Positions 9,926 to 18,827 of a DNA stretch of 64,000 bases are shown here, in pieces. How positions within the stretch are numbered: the first letter of the stretch is position 1; every line of letters begins with the position of its first letter. The notes under the pieces are model-generated. The model had not been told where the DNA came from and searched no databases. It saw only the letters and a list, made by a program, of their open reading frames with translations. Source of the DNA: Sedimentisphaerales bacterium (lineage in GTDB: Bacteria > Planctomycetota > Phycisphaerae > Sedimentisphaerales > SG8-4); contig JAFGJR010000104.1 in NCBI GenBank assembly GCA_016928975.1, positions 38,420 to 102,419 on the forward strand, in the 5' to 3' direction. Both the position numbers and the translations under genes were made by a program.

Positions 9926-11278
9926 ATGACGGCTAACAACACAACCGACAAATCATGGAGCCGACGGACTTTCCTGAAGGGGACGGGGGCCGGGATCGCA
10001 TGCCTGGCGGCCGTTCCCTGTGTCTGGGGTGCCGACCGACAGGTGGATATCCTGGGCCAGGCGGAGGATCGTATCGCCCGGCACCGCAAGGGTACGGCCC
10101 TTCTGCGCCTCACGGGTCCGGACGGACAGGCGTTCGGGCCGGGCGTGCGGCTGAGGATCAGTCAAACGCGACACAAGTTCCTCTTCGGCTGCAACATCTT
10201 CAAGCTGGGCCGTTGCCGGACCGCCGCCGACAATGCCGCCTACGAAAGGCAATTTGCGGAGCTTCTGAACTACGCGACGCTGTCGTTCTACTGGTGGACA
10301 TACGAGTTTCGCAGGGGGCAGACGATGGACGAGCGTACCGACGAGGTCGTTCGCTGGTGCAAGGCCCATGATGTGGCCACAAAGGGCCATCCTCTGGCGT
10401 GGAACTACGTCGATCCACGATGGCTGGCTGGCACGCCAGAGGAGGTGATGGATCTTCAGCTCAAGCGTGTCGAGCGGTGCGTCCAACGGTTCAAGGGCGA
10501 CATCGACATCTGGGACGTTGTCAACGAGGTCACCGAGTATGACCGGGGTGAAGTGAAGAACCGGGCGCCGAAGCTGACTGAGGCCATCGCCAAGATGGGG
10601 GTCGGCGAGTATGTCCGACAGGCCTTCACGGTCGCTCGCAAGGCAAACCCACAGGCCACGCTTCTTATCAACGACTACCGCACCGGTCGTGACTATGCGG
10701 ACAAGGTCCTGGCTGGGCTCGTCGATGGGGAGGGCAAGCCGTTCTACGACGTCATCGGCATCCAGTCTCACATGCACGGTCGGTACTGGGGCGCCGAACA
10801 GACGTGGGATGTATGCGAGCGTTTCGCCAAATTCGGCAAGCCGCTGCATTTCACCGAGACCACCGTCGTATCGGGCCCGAGGAAGGACTCTGCCTGGGTC
10901 ACAACATCGGAGGGAGAACAGCAGCAGGCCGAGGCCGTGACTGAGTTCTACACTGTGCTCTTCTCGCATCCGGCTGTGACGGGCATCACGTGGTGGGATT
11001 TCACGGACCAAGGTGCCTGGCAGCGGGCTCCGGCAGGTCTGGTACGTGACGACATGACGCCCAAGCCGGCCTATGAGCGGCTGCATGATCTGATCAAAGG
11101 CAAATGGTGGACGCAGACCGAGGTGGAGACCGGCCCGAACGGACAGGTATCGGTCGAGGGCTTCTATGGGCAATACAAGGTCAATGCCAGCGTAGGCGAC
11201 CGTCGCCTCTCCGGGCAGTTCTCGCTGGACACGAGCACCGCTGCTCCAGTGGACGTACGGATGGCCGACAAGGGATGA
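9926..11278 (+). CDS. Glycoside hydrolase family 10 endo-beta-1,4-xylanase, Tat-exported
   Basis: Secreted xylan-cleaving enzyme, 450 residues. ATG 9926 fits the GAGAGG at 9914-9919; upstream in-frame GTG 9890 and ATG 9920 are alternatives. A twin-arginine signal (SRRTFLKGTGAGIACLAA) ends near AWG/GAD. The GH10 barrel shows the acid/base Glu in WDVVNE (residue 201) and the nucleophile Glu in FTETTV (residue 311), with the HPLAW motif upstream. An N-terminal beta-rich module (about residues 45-100, GTALLRLTGPDGQAFG) precedes the barrel, as in GH10 proteins of Planctomycetes and Verrucomicrobia. It directly follows the isomerase-like gene. Probably acts on arabinoxylan together with the GH43 and GH127 enzymes elsewhere in the window. 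Confidence 0.92.
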   Translation: MTANNTTDKSWSRRTFLKGTGAGIACLAAVPCVWGADRQVDILGQAEDRIARHRKGTALLRLTGPDGQAFGPGVRLRISQTRHKFLFGCNIFKLGRCRTAADNAAYERQFAELLNYATLSFYWWTYEFRRGQTMDERTDEVVRWCKAHDVATKGHPLAWNYVDPRWLAGTPEEVMDLQLKRVERCVQRFKGDIDIWDVVNEVTEYDRGEVKNRAPKLTEAIAKMGVGEYVRQAFTVARKANPQATLLINDYRTGRDYADKVLAGLVDGEGKPFYDVIGIQSHMHGRYWGAEQTWDVCERFAKFGKPLHFTETTVVSGPRKDSAWVTTSEGEQQQAEAVTEFYTVLFSHPAVTGITWWDFTDQGAWQRAPAGLVRDDMTPKPAYERLHDLIKGKWWTQTEVETGPNGQVSVEGFYGQYKVNASVGDRRLSGQFSLDTSTAAPVDVRMADKG

Positions 11279-11299
11279 GCGGACTGAAGGGAGTCGATG

Positions 11300-12388
11300 A
11301 TGAACTACGCGGTAGTCATGGCTGGAGGAACCGGCAAACGGCTGTGGCCGCTGAGCCGCCAGAAGCGTCCCAAGCAGGTGTTGAGACTCCTGGACGGGCA
11401 GACACTACTGAATCGCTGCGTGGAGCGGCTCTTCCCGGTTTTTGATGTCCGTAACATCCTTGTGCTGACGAACATCGGCTATGCCGACATCGTTCGTGAG
11501 AACCTTCCCGACCTGCCGGCGAACAACGTCATCGCTGAGCCGACGGTGCGAGACACCGCCGGCGCGATTGGCCTGGCCGCCACGATCCTGGCCCAATATG
11601 ACCCGGAGGCGTCCATGGCCGTCGTCACTGCCGACCAGTTGCTTGAGCCCCCCGAAGTCCTGCAGCAGGCTCTCCAGGACGCTCTTGAGTTCCTGTCGAA
11701 GAACCCGGAAGCCCTGATCACGTTCGGTATCAAGCCGACGTTTCCGAGCACGCAACTGGGGTACATCAAGTGCGCCGAGCCTCAGAAGTGTCCGAAATGC
11801 AGGAATGTCGTGTACTCGGTGGAGGCCTTCAAAGAGAAACCCGATCCGGAGACGGCCCGCCGGTACGTGGCCGGCGGCGAGTACCTCTGGAACTCGGGGA
11901 TGTTCGTCTGGAAGGCCAGGACGATTCTGGCGCGATTGAGTACGTTCCTGCCGGAGTCCACGGAGCCCCTCCGCCGGATCGCGGCCTCGTGGGACACGCC
12001 CCAGCAGGAGAAGTCGCTTCAGGAGTGGTTTGTCAAGCTGCCCAAGATCAGCATCGACTTTGCCGTGATGGAGAAGGCGGACAAGGTACATGCCATTCCT
12101 CTCAATTGCCAGTGGCTGGATCTCGGATCGTTTGCGGCGCTTGCCGACGTGATCAAGTCGGACGAGAATGGCAACGTCGTCGTGGCCGGTGCCAGTGAGC
12201 TGCTGGACTGCCGCAACAGCATCATTGTGACCGAAGACAAGAGCCACCTGATCGCGGTCATTGGGCTTGAGGACGTTGTGATCGCTCATGCGCCTGACGC
12301 GACGCTCGTCTGCCACGTCAGCCGGACGGACCGGCTCAAGTCGCTTCTGGAACGGATGGAACAGAGCGGCCATGCGAAGTTCTTGTAG
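11300..12388 (+). CDS. manC: Mannose-1-phosphate guanylyltransferase
   Basis: Makes GDP-mannose from mannose-1-phosphate and GTP for capsule, LPS or glycan synthesis. The N-terminal signature is AVVMAGGTGKRLWPLSR followed by KQVLRL, the nucleotide-binding and catalytic motif of this family. Further family features are FKEKPD, YLWNSGMFVWKA and a C-terminal QWLDLGSF. At 362 residues it has only the pyrophosphorylase part, with no fused phosphomannose isomerase domain. Two ATGs (11297, 11300) are adjacent. A Cys pair (CPKC, about residue 163) lies in a loop and could bind zinc. It ends 32 bp before ruvX. Confidence 0.92.
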   Translation: MNYAVVMAGGTGKRLWPLSRQKRPKQVLRLLDGQTLLNRCVERLFPVFDVRNILVLTNIGYADIVRENLPDLPANNVIAEPTVRDTAGAIGLAATILAQYDPEASMAVVTADQLLEPPEVLQQALQDALEFLSKNPEALITFGIKPTFPSTQLGYIKCAEPQKCPKCRNVVYSVEAFKEKPDPETARRYVAGGEYLWNSGMFVWKARTILARLSTFLPESTEPLRRIAASWDTPQQEKSLQEWFVKLPKISIDFAVMEKADKVHAIPLNCQWLDLGSFAALADVIKSDENGNVVVAGASELLDCRNSIIVTEDKSHLIAVIGLEDVVIAHAPDATLVCHVSRTDRLKSLLERMEQSGHAKFL

Positions 12389-12420
12389 CGCCATGGCCCC
12401 CGGTTACAGGTGTCCCCGGC

Positions 12421-12852
12421 ATGAGGTACTTGGCCATAGACTACGGGAGCAGACGAACGGGCCTGGCCGTCTGTGATGCGGAGGAGACAATGGCCTTTCC
12501 CCTCGATGTTCTCCACGGCCAGATGAATCTGGTCGCGAGAATCGAACGGACGATCGAATCCGAGCATATCGATGCCATCGTGCTGGGACTGCCGTTGAAC
12601 ATGGATGGCTCGCAGGGTCCCCAGGCCAGGCAGGTTCTGGCATTTGCCGAGCAGCTCGGGAAGTGCGTTCGAATTCCCATCTACCTCCAGGACGAGCGGC
12701 TAAGCAGCTTCGAAGCCGAGGAAAAGCTGCACGGGACAGGGCTGAGCAAGGCCAAGCAACGAGAGCGACTTGATGCGGTGGCGGCGGCCGAGATCCTCCA
12801 GGCGTTCCTGGACGGGCAGAAAGGGGGCTCTGGCAGCTCCTTTCGTGAGTGA
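12421..12852 (+). CDS. ruvX: Holliday junction resolvase-like protein RuvX/YqgF
   Basis: RNase H-fold protein, 143 residues, the normal length of YqgF/RuvX. The start MRYLAIDYGSRRTGLAV holds the first catalytic Asp. The middle has IVLGLPLNMDGSQGPQA and the C-terminal half YLQDERLSSFEA with the second acidic residue, then a C-terminal Asp in RLDAVAAAEIL. It is linked to pre-16S rRNA 5' maturation and junction resolution in other bacteria. It lies 32 bp after manC and upstream of rpsO-pnp, a setting that agrees with RNA processing. Confidence 0.93.
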   Translation: MRYLAIDYGSRRTGLAVCDAEETMAFPLDVLHGQMNLVARIERTIESEHIDAIVLGLPLNMDGSQGPQARQVLAFAEQLGKCVRIPIYLQDERLSSFEAEEKLHGTGLSKAKQRERLDAVAAAEILQAFLDGQKGGSGSSFRE

Positions 12853-13069
12853 CCGAGGGTAGAGCGCAGGAGGGGGTGGTCCAAGGCGGGTCTTCTGTTT
12901 CATAGCGGCGGGAATCCGCGTGCAATCCTGCAGACAAGACGGGTTTTTTTCGCTGTCGGCAGGGAAAAAGGCTTGCCAAAGCTGTTAGAAGGTGGTTAAG
13001 TATGAGATTCTTGACTTGTCTATTGGAGAGCCTCGCCACGAGGCCAAACAGGAAGGGTCAACTGAACGT
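12853..13069 (+). other. Leader region of rpsO-pnp
   Basis: This 217-bp gap separates ruvX from rpsO. It contains a run of seven T at about 12945 after a weak, bulged stem, not convincing as a terminator. A TTGCCA hexamer lies near 12974 with only a poor -10 17 bp later. The S15 mRNA leader is autoregulated in several bacteria, so a translational operator could lie here, but I cannot show one from the sequence. Confidence 0.3.
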
Positions 13070-13336
13070 ATGTTAACAAAAGAAGACAAGAGCAGCATAA
13101 TCGGTGACTATGAGATGCACGAGGGAGACACAGGGTCGCCCGAGGTACAGATCGCACTGCTCACGAAGCGGATCAACGACCTGACAGAACACCTTAAGAC
13201 GCATCCGAAGGATCATTCCTCCCGTCGCGGCCTGCTCAAAATGGTTGGCAATCGGTCCGCGCTGCTCAAGTATGTTCGCAGCAACGACTTGAAGCGCTAT
13301 CAGGCGGTCATATCGCGTCTGGGGCTGCGGAAGTAG
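13070..13336 (+). CDS. rpsO: 30S ribosomal protein S15
   Basis: Primary 16S rRNA-binding protein of the small subunit platform. The 88-residue product starting at ATG 13070 ([11 protein letters not shown]) matches the usual 88-89 residues. It has the family pattern [35 protein letters not shown] and NRSALLKY. An AGGAAGGG ribosome site sits at about 13049-13056. The longer in-frame start at 12992 would add 26 residues foreign to the family and is rejected. It is followed by pnp in the classical rpsO-pnp arrangement. Confidence 0.97.
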   Translation: MLTKEDKSSIIGDYEMHEGDTGSPEVQIALLTKRINDLTEHLKTHPKDHSSRRGLLKMVGNRSALLKYVRSNDLKRYQAVISRLGLRK

Positions 13337-13457
13337 CGGCAGACCAGCCGGTGGTCGTGTCCCGCTGGAGTACCCCTCCGTCATGGATGGCCTCGGCGGG
13401 CACCAGGCACGGGATGGTATCCCGGTTGTGCATACACATGAACCAGCGAGGTACTAC

Positions 13458-15620
13458 ATGAGCAACGTTTATACCATTTCCAGAGAGATCGGCGGTCGGA
13501 CGCTATCCATTGAGACAGGCAAGATGGCCCGTCAGGCGGATGGGGCCGTTGTCGTCAGGTACGGCGACACAATCGTCCTTGTTACAGCGGTCGTCGCCCC
13601 CCCACGCCAGGAAGCCATCGATTTCTTCCCTCTGAGCGTCGAGTATCGGGAGAAGCATAGCGCCGCCGGGAAATTCCCGGGCGGTTTCATCAAGCGGGAG
13701 GGTAGGCCATCCACGAAGGAGACCTTGACGGCGAGAATGATTGACAGACCGATTCGTCCGCTGTTTCCGGAAGGTTATTTCGAGGAGGTGCAGGTGATCG
13801 CCTCCGTGCTCAGCGCGGACCGCGAGAACGATCCTGATATCCCCGCAATGATCGGCGCCAGTGCGGCCCTGTCGATCAGCAAGATCCCGTTCATCGGGCC
13901 GATCGGCGCCTGCCGGCTGGGCAGAATCAACGGTGAGTTCGTCATCAATCCGATCCATACGCAGATGGAGACCAGCGACATCAACGTGCTTGTCGGCGGC
14001 CGCAAGGAGGCCATCAATATGCTCGAGGTCGGCGCCAAGGAGCTGTCGGAGGAGGTCGTCGCCGACGCCATCGCCAGGGCCCATGAGACTGTCCGGCAGG
14101 TCATCGAGATGATCGAGGAACTGCAGCAGAAGGTTGGCGTGCCCAAGCAAGCTCCGATCATCGAACTGGACAAGGATCTGTATCAGAAGATCGAGGCGGA
14201 GGTTGCCGGACATCTGCGAGAGCTGAAGGGGATCGCCGCAAAGCAAGAGAGAAACGACGCCGTCAATAGACTCTTCGATGAGATTCGGGCCAAGTATTCC
14301 GACGATACCCAGAGCGATACGCCAAAGGTCGATGCTGCCATGCTCAATCGTATCCTCAACGCGATCGAGGAGAACGTGGTACGTCGAATGATCCTGGCGG
14401 AAGGCATCCGGCCGGACGGCAGGTCAACGACGCAAGTACGCACGATCGAATGTGAAGTGGGGCTGCTGCCTCGGACGCACGGCTCGGCGCTCTTCACCCG
14501 GGGCGAGACCCAGGCGCTGGTCAGCGCGACGCTGGGCACGATCCGGGATGCCCAGATCATTGACGGGCTGCTCGACGAGTATGCCCAGAGCTTCACGTTC
14601 CATTACAACTTCCCACCGTTCGCCGTGGGCGAGGTCAAGCCTGTGCGCGGCCCCGGCCGACGGGAAATCGGTCATGGAGCACTGGCGGAGAGAGCCCTGG
14701 AGTGGATGCGGCCGCCGGAAGACCAGTTCGCCTATACGGTGCGTCTGGTCTCCGACATCACGGAATCGAACGGCTCCAGTTCCATGGCGTCGGTCTGCGG
14801 AGGCTCGCTGGCCCTCATGGACGCGGGCGTTCCCATCGCCAGAACGGTAGCGGGCATCTCCATCGGAATGGTCAGCGATGACAAAGGCCGGCACGTGCTG
14901 CTCACCGATATCATCGGGGAGGAAGACCACTTCGGCGATATGGACTTCAAGGTGGCCGGTACGACGGTCGGCATCACCGCGATCCAGCTCGACATCAAGG
15001 CGGTGGGTCTTGCCCACGACACCATGGTCGAGGCCCTCCAGCAGGCGAAGGCCGCCAGGCTCGACATCATCCAGACCATGGAGAAGGTTATCCATACGCC
15101 GCGGGCGGAACTGAGCCAGTACGCGCCCAAGCTCGTCACCATCGAGATCGACCCGGAGTACATCGGCAAGGTCATCGGCCCCGGTGGCAAGATGATTAAG
15201 AGCCTGCAAGAGCAGACCGAGACGAACATTGAGATCGAGGAGGACGGGACGATTTACATCAGTTGCGTCGGCGGCGACGGGCACCTGCGAGCCAAGGAGA
15301 TGATCGAGGCCATGACGCAGCCGCCGCAGATTGGCAAGATATACAAGGACTCAAAGGTCGTCTCCGCTAAGGATTTCGGCGTCTTCGTCGAGTTTGTCCT
15401 TGGTGTGGAGGGCCTCTGCCATATCAGCGAGCTCAGTGAGGGGTACATCAAGCACGTGGACGAGGTCTGTAAGGTCGGCGACGTGATTCCGGTCAAGCTG
15501 ATCTCCATCGACGAGCAGGGGCGGTATAAGCTCTCCCGCAAGGCGGCCCTGGCTGAAATGGGAATCAAAGAAGAGAGAAAGCCGAGGCCTCCAGGCAAGC
15601 ACTCCGGGAGACGGCCATAA
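13458..15620 (+). CDS. pnp: Polyribonucleotide nucleotidyltransferase (PNPase)
   Basis: Phosphorolytic 3'-5' exoribonuclease of mRNA decay, 720 residues. Start chosen at ATG 13458 (MSNVYTISREIGG); the upstream in-frame extension is not family-like. It has two RNase PH domains: the first with REGRPSTKETLTARMIDRPIRPLF, the second with TRGETQALVSATLGT and the catalytic-region Asp in DIIGEEDHFGDMDFKVAG. A helical linker lies between them. The KH domain has IGPGGKMIKSLQEQT at about 572, and an S1 domain closes the protein (KVVSAKDFGVFVEF, about 635-705). The gene follows rpsO by 121 bp. Confidence 0.97.
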   Translation: MSNVYTISREIGGRTLSIETGKMARQADGAVVVRYGDTIVLVTAVVAPPRQEAIDFFPLSVEYREKHSAAGKFPGGFIKREGRPSTKETLTARMIDRPIRPLFPEGYFEEVQVIASVLSADRENDPDIPAMIGASAALSISKIPFIGPIGACRLGRINGEFVINPIHTQMETSDINVLVGGRKEAINMLEVGAKELSEEVVADAIARAHETVRQVIEMIEELQQKVGVPKQAPIIELDKDLYQKIEAEVAGHLRELKGIAAKQERNDAVNRLFDEIRAKYSDDTQSDTPKVDAAMLNRILNAIEENVVRRMILAEGIRPDGRSTTQVRTIECEVGLLPRTHGSALFTRGETQALVSATLGTIRDAQIIDGLLDEYAQSFTFHYNFPPFAVGEVKPVRGPGRREIGHGALAERALEWMRPPEDQFAYTVRLVSDITESNGSSSMASVCGGSLALMDAGVPIARTVAGISIGMVSDDKGRHVLLTDIIGEEDHFGDMDFKVAGTTVGITAIQLDIKAVGLAHDTMVEALQQAKAARLDIIQTMEKVIHTPRAELSQYAPKLVTIEIDPEYIGKVIGPGGKMIKSLQEQTETNIEIEEDGTIYISCVGGDGHLRAKEMIEAMTQPPQIGKIYKDSKVVSAKDFGVFVEFVLGVEGLCHISELSEGYIKHVDEVCKVGDVIPVKLISIDEQGRYKLSRKAALAEMGIKEERKPRPPGKHSGRRP

Positions 15621-15765
15621 CCTCGACAGCAAAGAGCTTGATCGACTGATTGACACATGGTAAGCCGACGCTTCAGGCTTCGTCGCCTGTCAGACGGGGG
15701 CCACGATTCTTGGGGTTTCGGCTCTGTGTTTTTGGGCAGTCACGAGCGATTGGGACGGCACGAGC

Positions 15766-16605
15766 ATGAACGCGTTCATTGCTGGAATATGCCTGACTTC
15801 CTTCGTGGGCGTGCTGTGTGCCCTGGCGCTGTTCTACAGGAAGGCCCGGCAGATGCGAGACCTGGCCGCGCAGAGGGCAGGCATCGAGGAGGAGCTGACT
15901 CGCCTCACCGGCGAGCTCGCCCACGAAATCAGGAACCCCCTCTCGACCATAAAGGTCAATCTCAAGCTCACGGAAGAGGGACTGACCGACGTGGCCTCGA
16001 CGGCATCCGGCGGCGAATTGTCCGATCCTCACCGGCAGAGACTTGCCAGCGCGCTGCGAAAGATCACAGTCGTCCAGAAGGAGACCGACCGTCTTGAGCA
16101 GATCCTGGACAGCTTCCTGCGATATGTCCGCCGGCCGGACTTGCAGCCGGCCCCTGTGGACGTGAACGAACTGGTCAGCGACATGATCGACTTCTATTCT
16201 CCCCAGGCGCATGACCACACTCTGACGGTACGGCAGAGCTTTGCCGCCGAACCATTGGTGTGCAGCGCTGACCCCGGCGCCTTGAGGCAGGTGTTGCTCA
16301 ACCTCTTCATCAATGCGCAACAGGCGATGGACCACGGTGGCGAGCTCATGATCAGAACAGGCCGGCGTGCCGATCGCGCCACGATTCAGATCAACGACAC
16401 CGGCAAAGGCATACCGCCGGAGAGATTGCCAACGATCTTTCGGCCCTATTCGTCGTCGCGATCTGGCGGCACGGGGTTGGGGCTGGCCACCGCCAAGAAG
16501 ATCATCGAAGCGCATCACGGGTCGATCTCGGTCCACAGCGAACTGAGCAAAGGCACCTCTTTCACGATTGAGCTGCCGTTGGTCGCCACTGCAAATAGAC
16601 CTTGA
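15766..16605 (+). CDS. Membrane-anchored sensor histidine kinase (NtrB/AtoS-like)
   Basis: Two-component kinase of 279 residues with one N-terminal helix (about 3-22) and no recognisable periplasmic sensor domain. The H box is HEIRNP with phospho-acceptor His at residue 53, the N box is NLFINAQQAM, and G1 DTGKGIPPE and G2 GGTGLGLATAKK follow. The minimal input part suggests sensing through the membrane helix, a partner protein or the cytoplasm. The sigma-54 activator gene begins 167 bp downstream on the same strand and is the obvious partner. It could phosphorylate the regulator that acts on the sigma-54 promoters near 55-61 kb, but nothing in the sequence proves that link. Confidence 0.9.
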   Translation: MNAFIAGICLTSFVGVLCALALFYRKARQMRDLAAQRAGIEEELTRLTGELAHEIRNPLSTIKVNLKLTEEGLTDVASTASGGELSDPHRQRLASALRKITVVQKETDRLEQILDSFLRYVRRPDLQPAPVDVNELVSDMIDFYSPQAHDHTLTVRQSFAAEPLVCSADPGALRQVLLNLFINAQQAMDHGGELMIRTGRRADRATIQINDTGKGIPPERLPTIFRPYSSSRSGGTGLGLATAKKIIEAHHGSISVHSELSKGTSFTIELPLVATANRP

Positions 16606-16772
16606 TATCGCCGGCGGCCAGCCATAGAATTCGTATGTTCACCAGTCCCGGCGAAGAGGAGGGGGCGCATCGGGGGCCTGTTGCCGGTGTTTTGCCAGGC
16701 GGCCGGCGTCTGCGGCGACTCCCATGTCGGCGAACGCCGGAACGGACTGCCACAGCGTCGTAGAGTATCTAT

Positions 16773-18140
16773 ATGCCAGAATATGAACCGGTTGTGATGG
16801 TGGTGGATGATGAGCGGGACCATGCCGACGGCATCGTCGAGGCCCTCGGCAAGCTCCCGGTGAAGGCGCTGGCCGTCTACACAGGGGAGGACGCCGTCGA
16901 GCTGCTCCAGAGCCAGCACGTAGATGTCGTCGTGACAGATCTGAAGCTGGAGGGAAAGGTGGACGGGCTGGATGTGCTTCGGCAAGCTCGCCGCAACGGC
17001 AGTGCCACGGAGGTGGTCCTGATCACCGCCTACGCGACGATTGACAACTGTAAGGAGGCGATCCGGCGGGGGGCCTATGACTACCTCGTCAAACCCCTGG
17101 ATATCGACCAGCTCAGGACCCTTGTGGAGCAACTGAGCCGAAAGGCCATTGCCGCCCATGCCCGGCAGGCCAGACCACAGCAAGAGCACGACTCCTTCGT
17201 GTTCGATGGCATCAAGGGCGCAAGCGGCACAATGCAGGGCATTTTCGAGGTCGTTCGCCGGGTGGCTCCCACGAACATCTCCGTCCTCATCGAGGGCCCT
17301 TCCGGGACGGGCAAAGAGCTGTTGGCTCGCGCGATCCACAACAATTCGCTTCGGCGCAGCAAGCCGTTCAAGCCGGTCAATTGTGCCGGGTTGACGGAAA
17401 CGCTCCTCGAAAGTGAGTTGTTCGGACACGTGAAGGGCGCCTTCACCGGAGCCAATACCGACCGCAAGGGCCTGTTCGAGATCGCCCATGAGGGCACGCT
17501 TTTCCTCGACGAGATCGGGGATATGCCGCTGACCATGCAGGCGAAGCTGCTCCGTGTGATTGAAGACGGCGTTGTCGTGCCGGTGGGCTCCAACAAACCG
17601 ACGACTGTGGACGTGCGGATCATCAGCGCGACGAATCAGAACCTGCGAAGGCTCATCGAGCAAAGCAAGTTCCGCGAGGACCTGTACTTCCGCATCCGTG
17701 GGGTGGATGTGACATTGCCACCGCTTCGGGAGAGGCCGGAGGATATCCCGCTTCTCGCCCGGCATTTCCTCGAAGAGGCCGTGCAGGAGACTGGCTCGAA
17801 AGTGACAGGAATCACGGATGCCGCCATGCGAATTCTTGCCGGCTATGAGTGGCCCGGGAATGTCCGGCAACTGAAGAACACAATCCGCACGATGGTCGTC
17901 ATGTGCGATCTGGAGAAGCTTGACATTCCCGATCTGCCGCCGGAGATTGCCCAGCGACGCCAGTTGACAGGCACCAGTGGACCGCCCGCCAGCCTCGCGG
18001 GCGTCTCGCTCAACGACCTCGAACGCAAGGCCATCGTGGATACCCTCGCCAGGACGGAGGGCAACCGCGAGAAGGCCGCCAAGATCCTCGGGATCGGCGA
18101 ACGGACCCTCTACCGCAAAATCAGGGAGTACAATCTGTAG
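16773..18140 (+). CDS. Sigma-54-dependent response regulator, NtrC family
   Basis: Enhancer-binding activator, 455 residues with the full three-domain layout. The receiver domain (1-120) has VVDDE, phospho-acceptor Asp56 (VVVTDLKL) and Lys in LVKPLD. The AAA+ domain has Walker A GPSGTGKE (about 174-181), the sigma-54-contacting GAFTGA loop (222-227), Walker B LFLDEIGD and an Arg-finger region RFREDLYFR-like segment. The C-terminal Fis-type helix-turn-helix ends ILGIGERTLYRKIREYNL. Intact GAFTGA means it should activate sigma-54 RNA polymerase. It follows the histidine kinase. It is the only sigma-54 activator in the window and therefore a candidate, not proven, for the operator sites described near 55.8-61.1 kb. 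Confidence 0.95.
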   Translation: MPEYEPVVMVVDDERDHADGIVEALGKLPVKALAVYTGEDAVELLQSQHVDVVVTDLKLEGKVDGLDVLRQARRNGSATEVVLITAYATIDNCKEAIRRGAYDYLVKPLDIDQLRTLVEQLSRKAIAAHARQARPQQEHDSFVFDGIKGASGTMQGIFEVVRRVAPTNISVLIEGPSGTGKELLARAIHNNSLRRSKPFKPVNCAGLTETLLESELFGHVKGAFTGANTDRKGLFEIAHEGTLFLDEIGDMPLTMQAKLLRVIEDGVVVPVGSNKPTTVDVRIISATNQNLRRLIEQSKFREDLYFRIRGVDVTLPPLRERPEDIPLLARHFLEEAVQETGSKVTGITDAAMRILAGYEWPGNVRQLKNTIRTMVVMCDLEKLDIPDLPPEIAQRRQLTGTSGPPASLAGVSLNDLERKAIVDTLARTEGNREKAAKILGIGERTLYRKIREYNL

Positions 18141-18163
18141 CGAACGACGACAGGGGTGAGTCC

Positions 18164-18811
18164 TTACTCCGCATCGGACCGTGTCTTTTGACGCCACGGG
18201 GGCATCTGCTCCGGCTTCACGTTCGCCCACAGGCCCGCCTTGAGGGCCCGGGCGCTCGCCTCCAACTGTCTGTACTTGTGGAAGTAGCTGTGGCGAAAGC
18301 GCGGGTCTGCGTACACGTGGCCGCTCAGCAGGAGTTCTTCATTCAGGAACCTGCCGTCGGGCAGTGCCACATAGGCCAACAGCCGGCCGTACTTGTCGCG
18401 GCTGCCTGCCACCTGATCGAGGTAGATCATGACGGCCCTTCCGACTGCCAGGTCGGCAGCGAACCTCGTGGCCTCGTCGGCGAAATACATCGGTCGCTTG
18501 TTCGCATCGCCCGTTTCCGGCGCATCGATTCCCAGGAGTCTGACCTTCGTGGTCCGATCTTCGCCATCGGGAACGTCGAGATGCAGGGTGTCGCCGTCCA
18601 CCACGCGGGAAACGACGAACGTGTTGCGGTCGTACCGGCTGAGATCCGCAGCGATCGTCTCCTGACGCAAGGAGTGTGATCGAGGCCATCGCGGCCCGGT
18701 GATGCTCCGGTCGAGGCCAATGAGAAGAGCCGCCACGGTCAGAACGAAGCTGATCACGACGGCTCGTTTCCGTCTGCTTAGCGCGTACGTCCTGTGTCGC
18801 CTTCGAGCCAA
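18164..18811 (-). CDS. Thermonuclease (SNase-like) family protein, membrane-anchored or exported
   Basis: A 215-residue nuclease-like protein. The start is TTG at 18811 with an AGGA about ten bases upstream. A basic N-terminus (ARRRHRTYALSRRKRA) precedes one hydrophobic helix (about 17-33), so it is exported or anchored. The OB-fold nuclease core shows VVDGDTLHLDV, VRLLGIDAPET (catalytic Arg and Asp region), a YGRLLAYV motif and LNEELLLSGHVYADPRF. It is the last gene in the run hom-pgm-lysC-nuc, 16 bp after lysC, though its function looks unrelated to amino-acid synthesis. It likely degrades extracellular nucleic acid. Confidence 0.85.
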   Translation of the reverse strand: MARRRHRTYALSRRKRAVVISFVLTVAALLIGLDRSITGPRWPRSHSLRQETIAADLSRYDRNTFVVSRVVDGDTLHLDVPDGEDRTTKVRLLGIDAPETGDANKRPMYFADEATRFAADLAVGRAVMIYLDQVAGSRDKYGRLLAYVALPDGRFLNEELLLSGHVYADPRFRHSYFHKYRQLEASARALKAGLWANVKPEQMPPWRQKTRSDAE

Positions 18812-18827
18812 CGGTTGTGCATCCTGG

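Noticed and set aside
10428..10445. A TGGCACG sequence inside the GH10 gene
   Set aside because: It is in coding sequence and lacks a -12 TTGC at the right distance.
12887..12951. Rho-independent terminator after ruvX
   Set aside because: The stem needs a bulge, and the T run is separated from it by GGG; not convincing.
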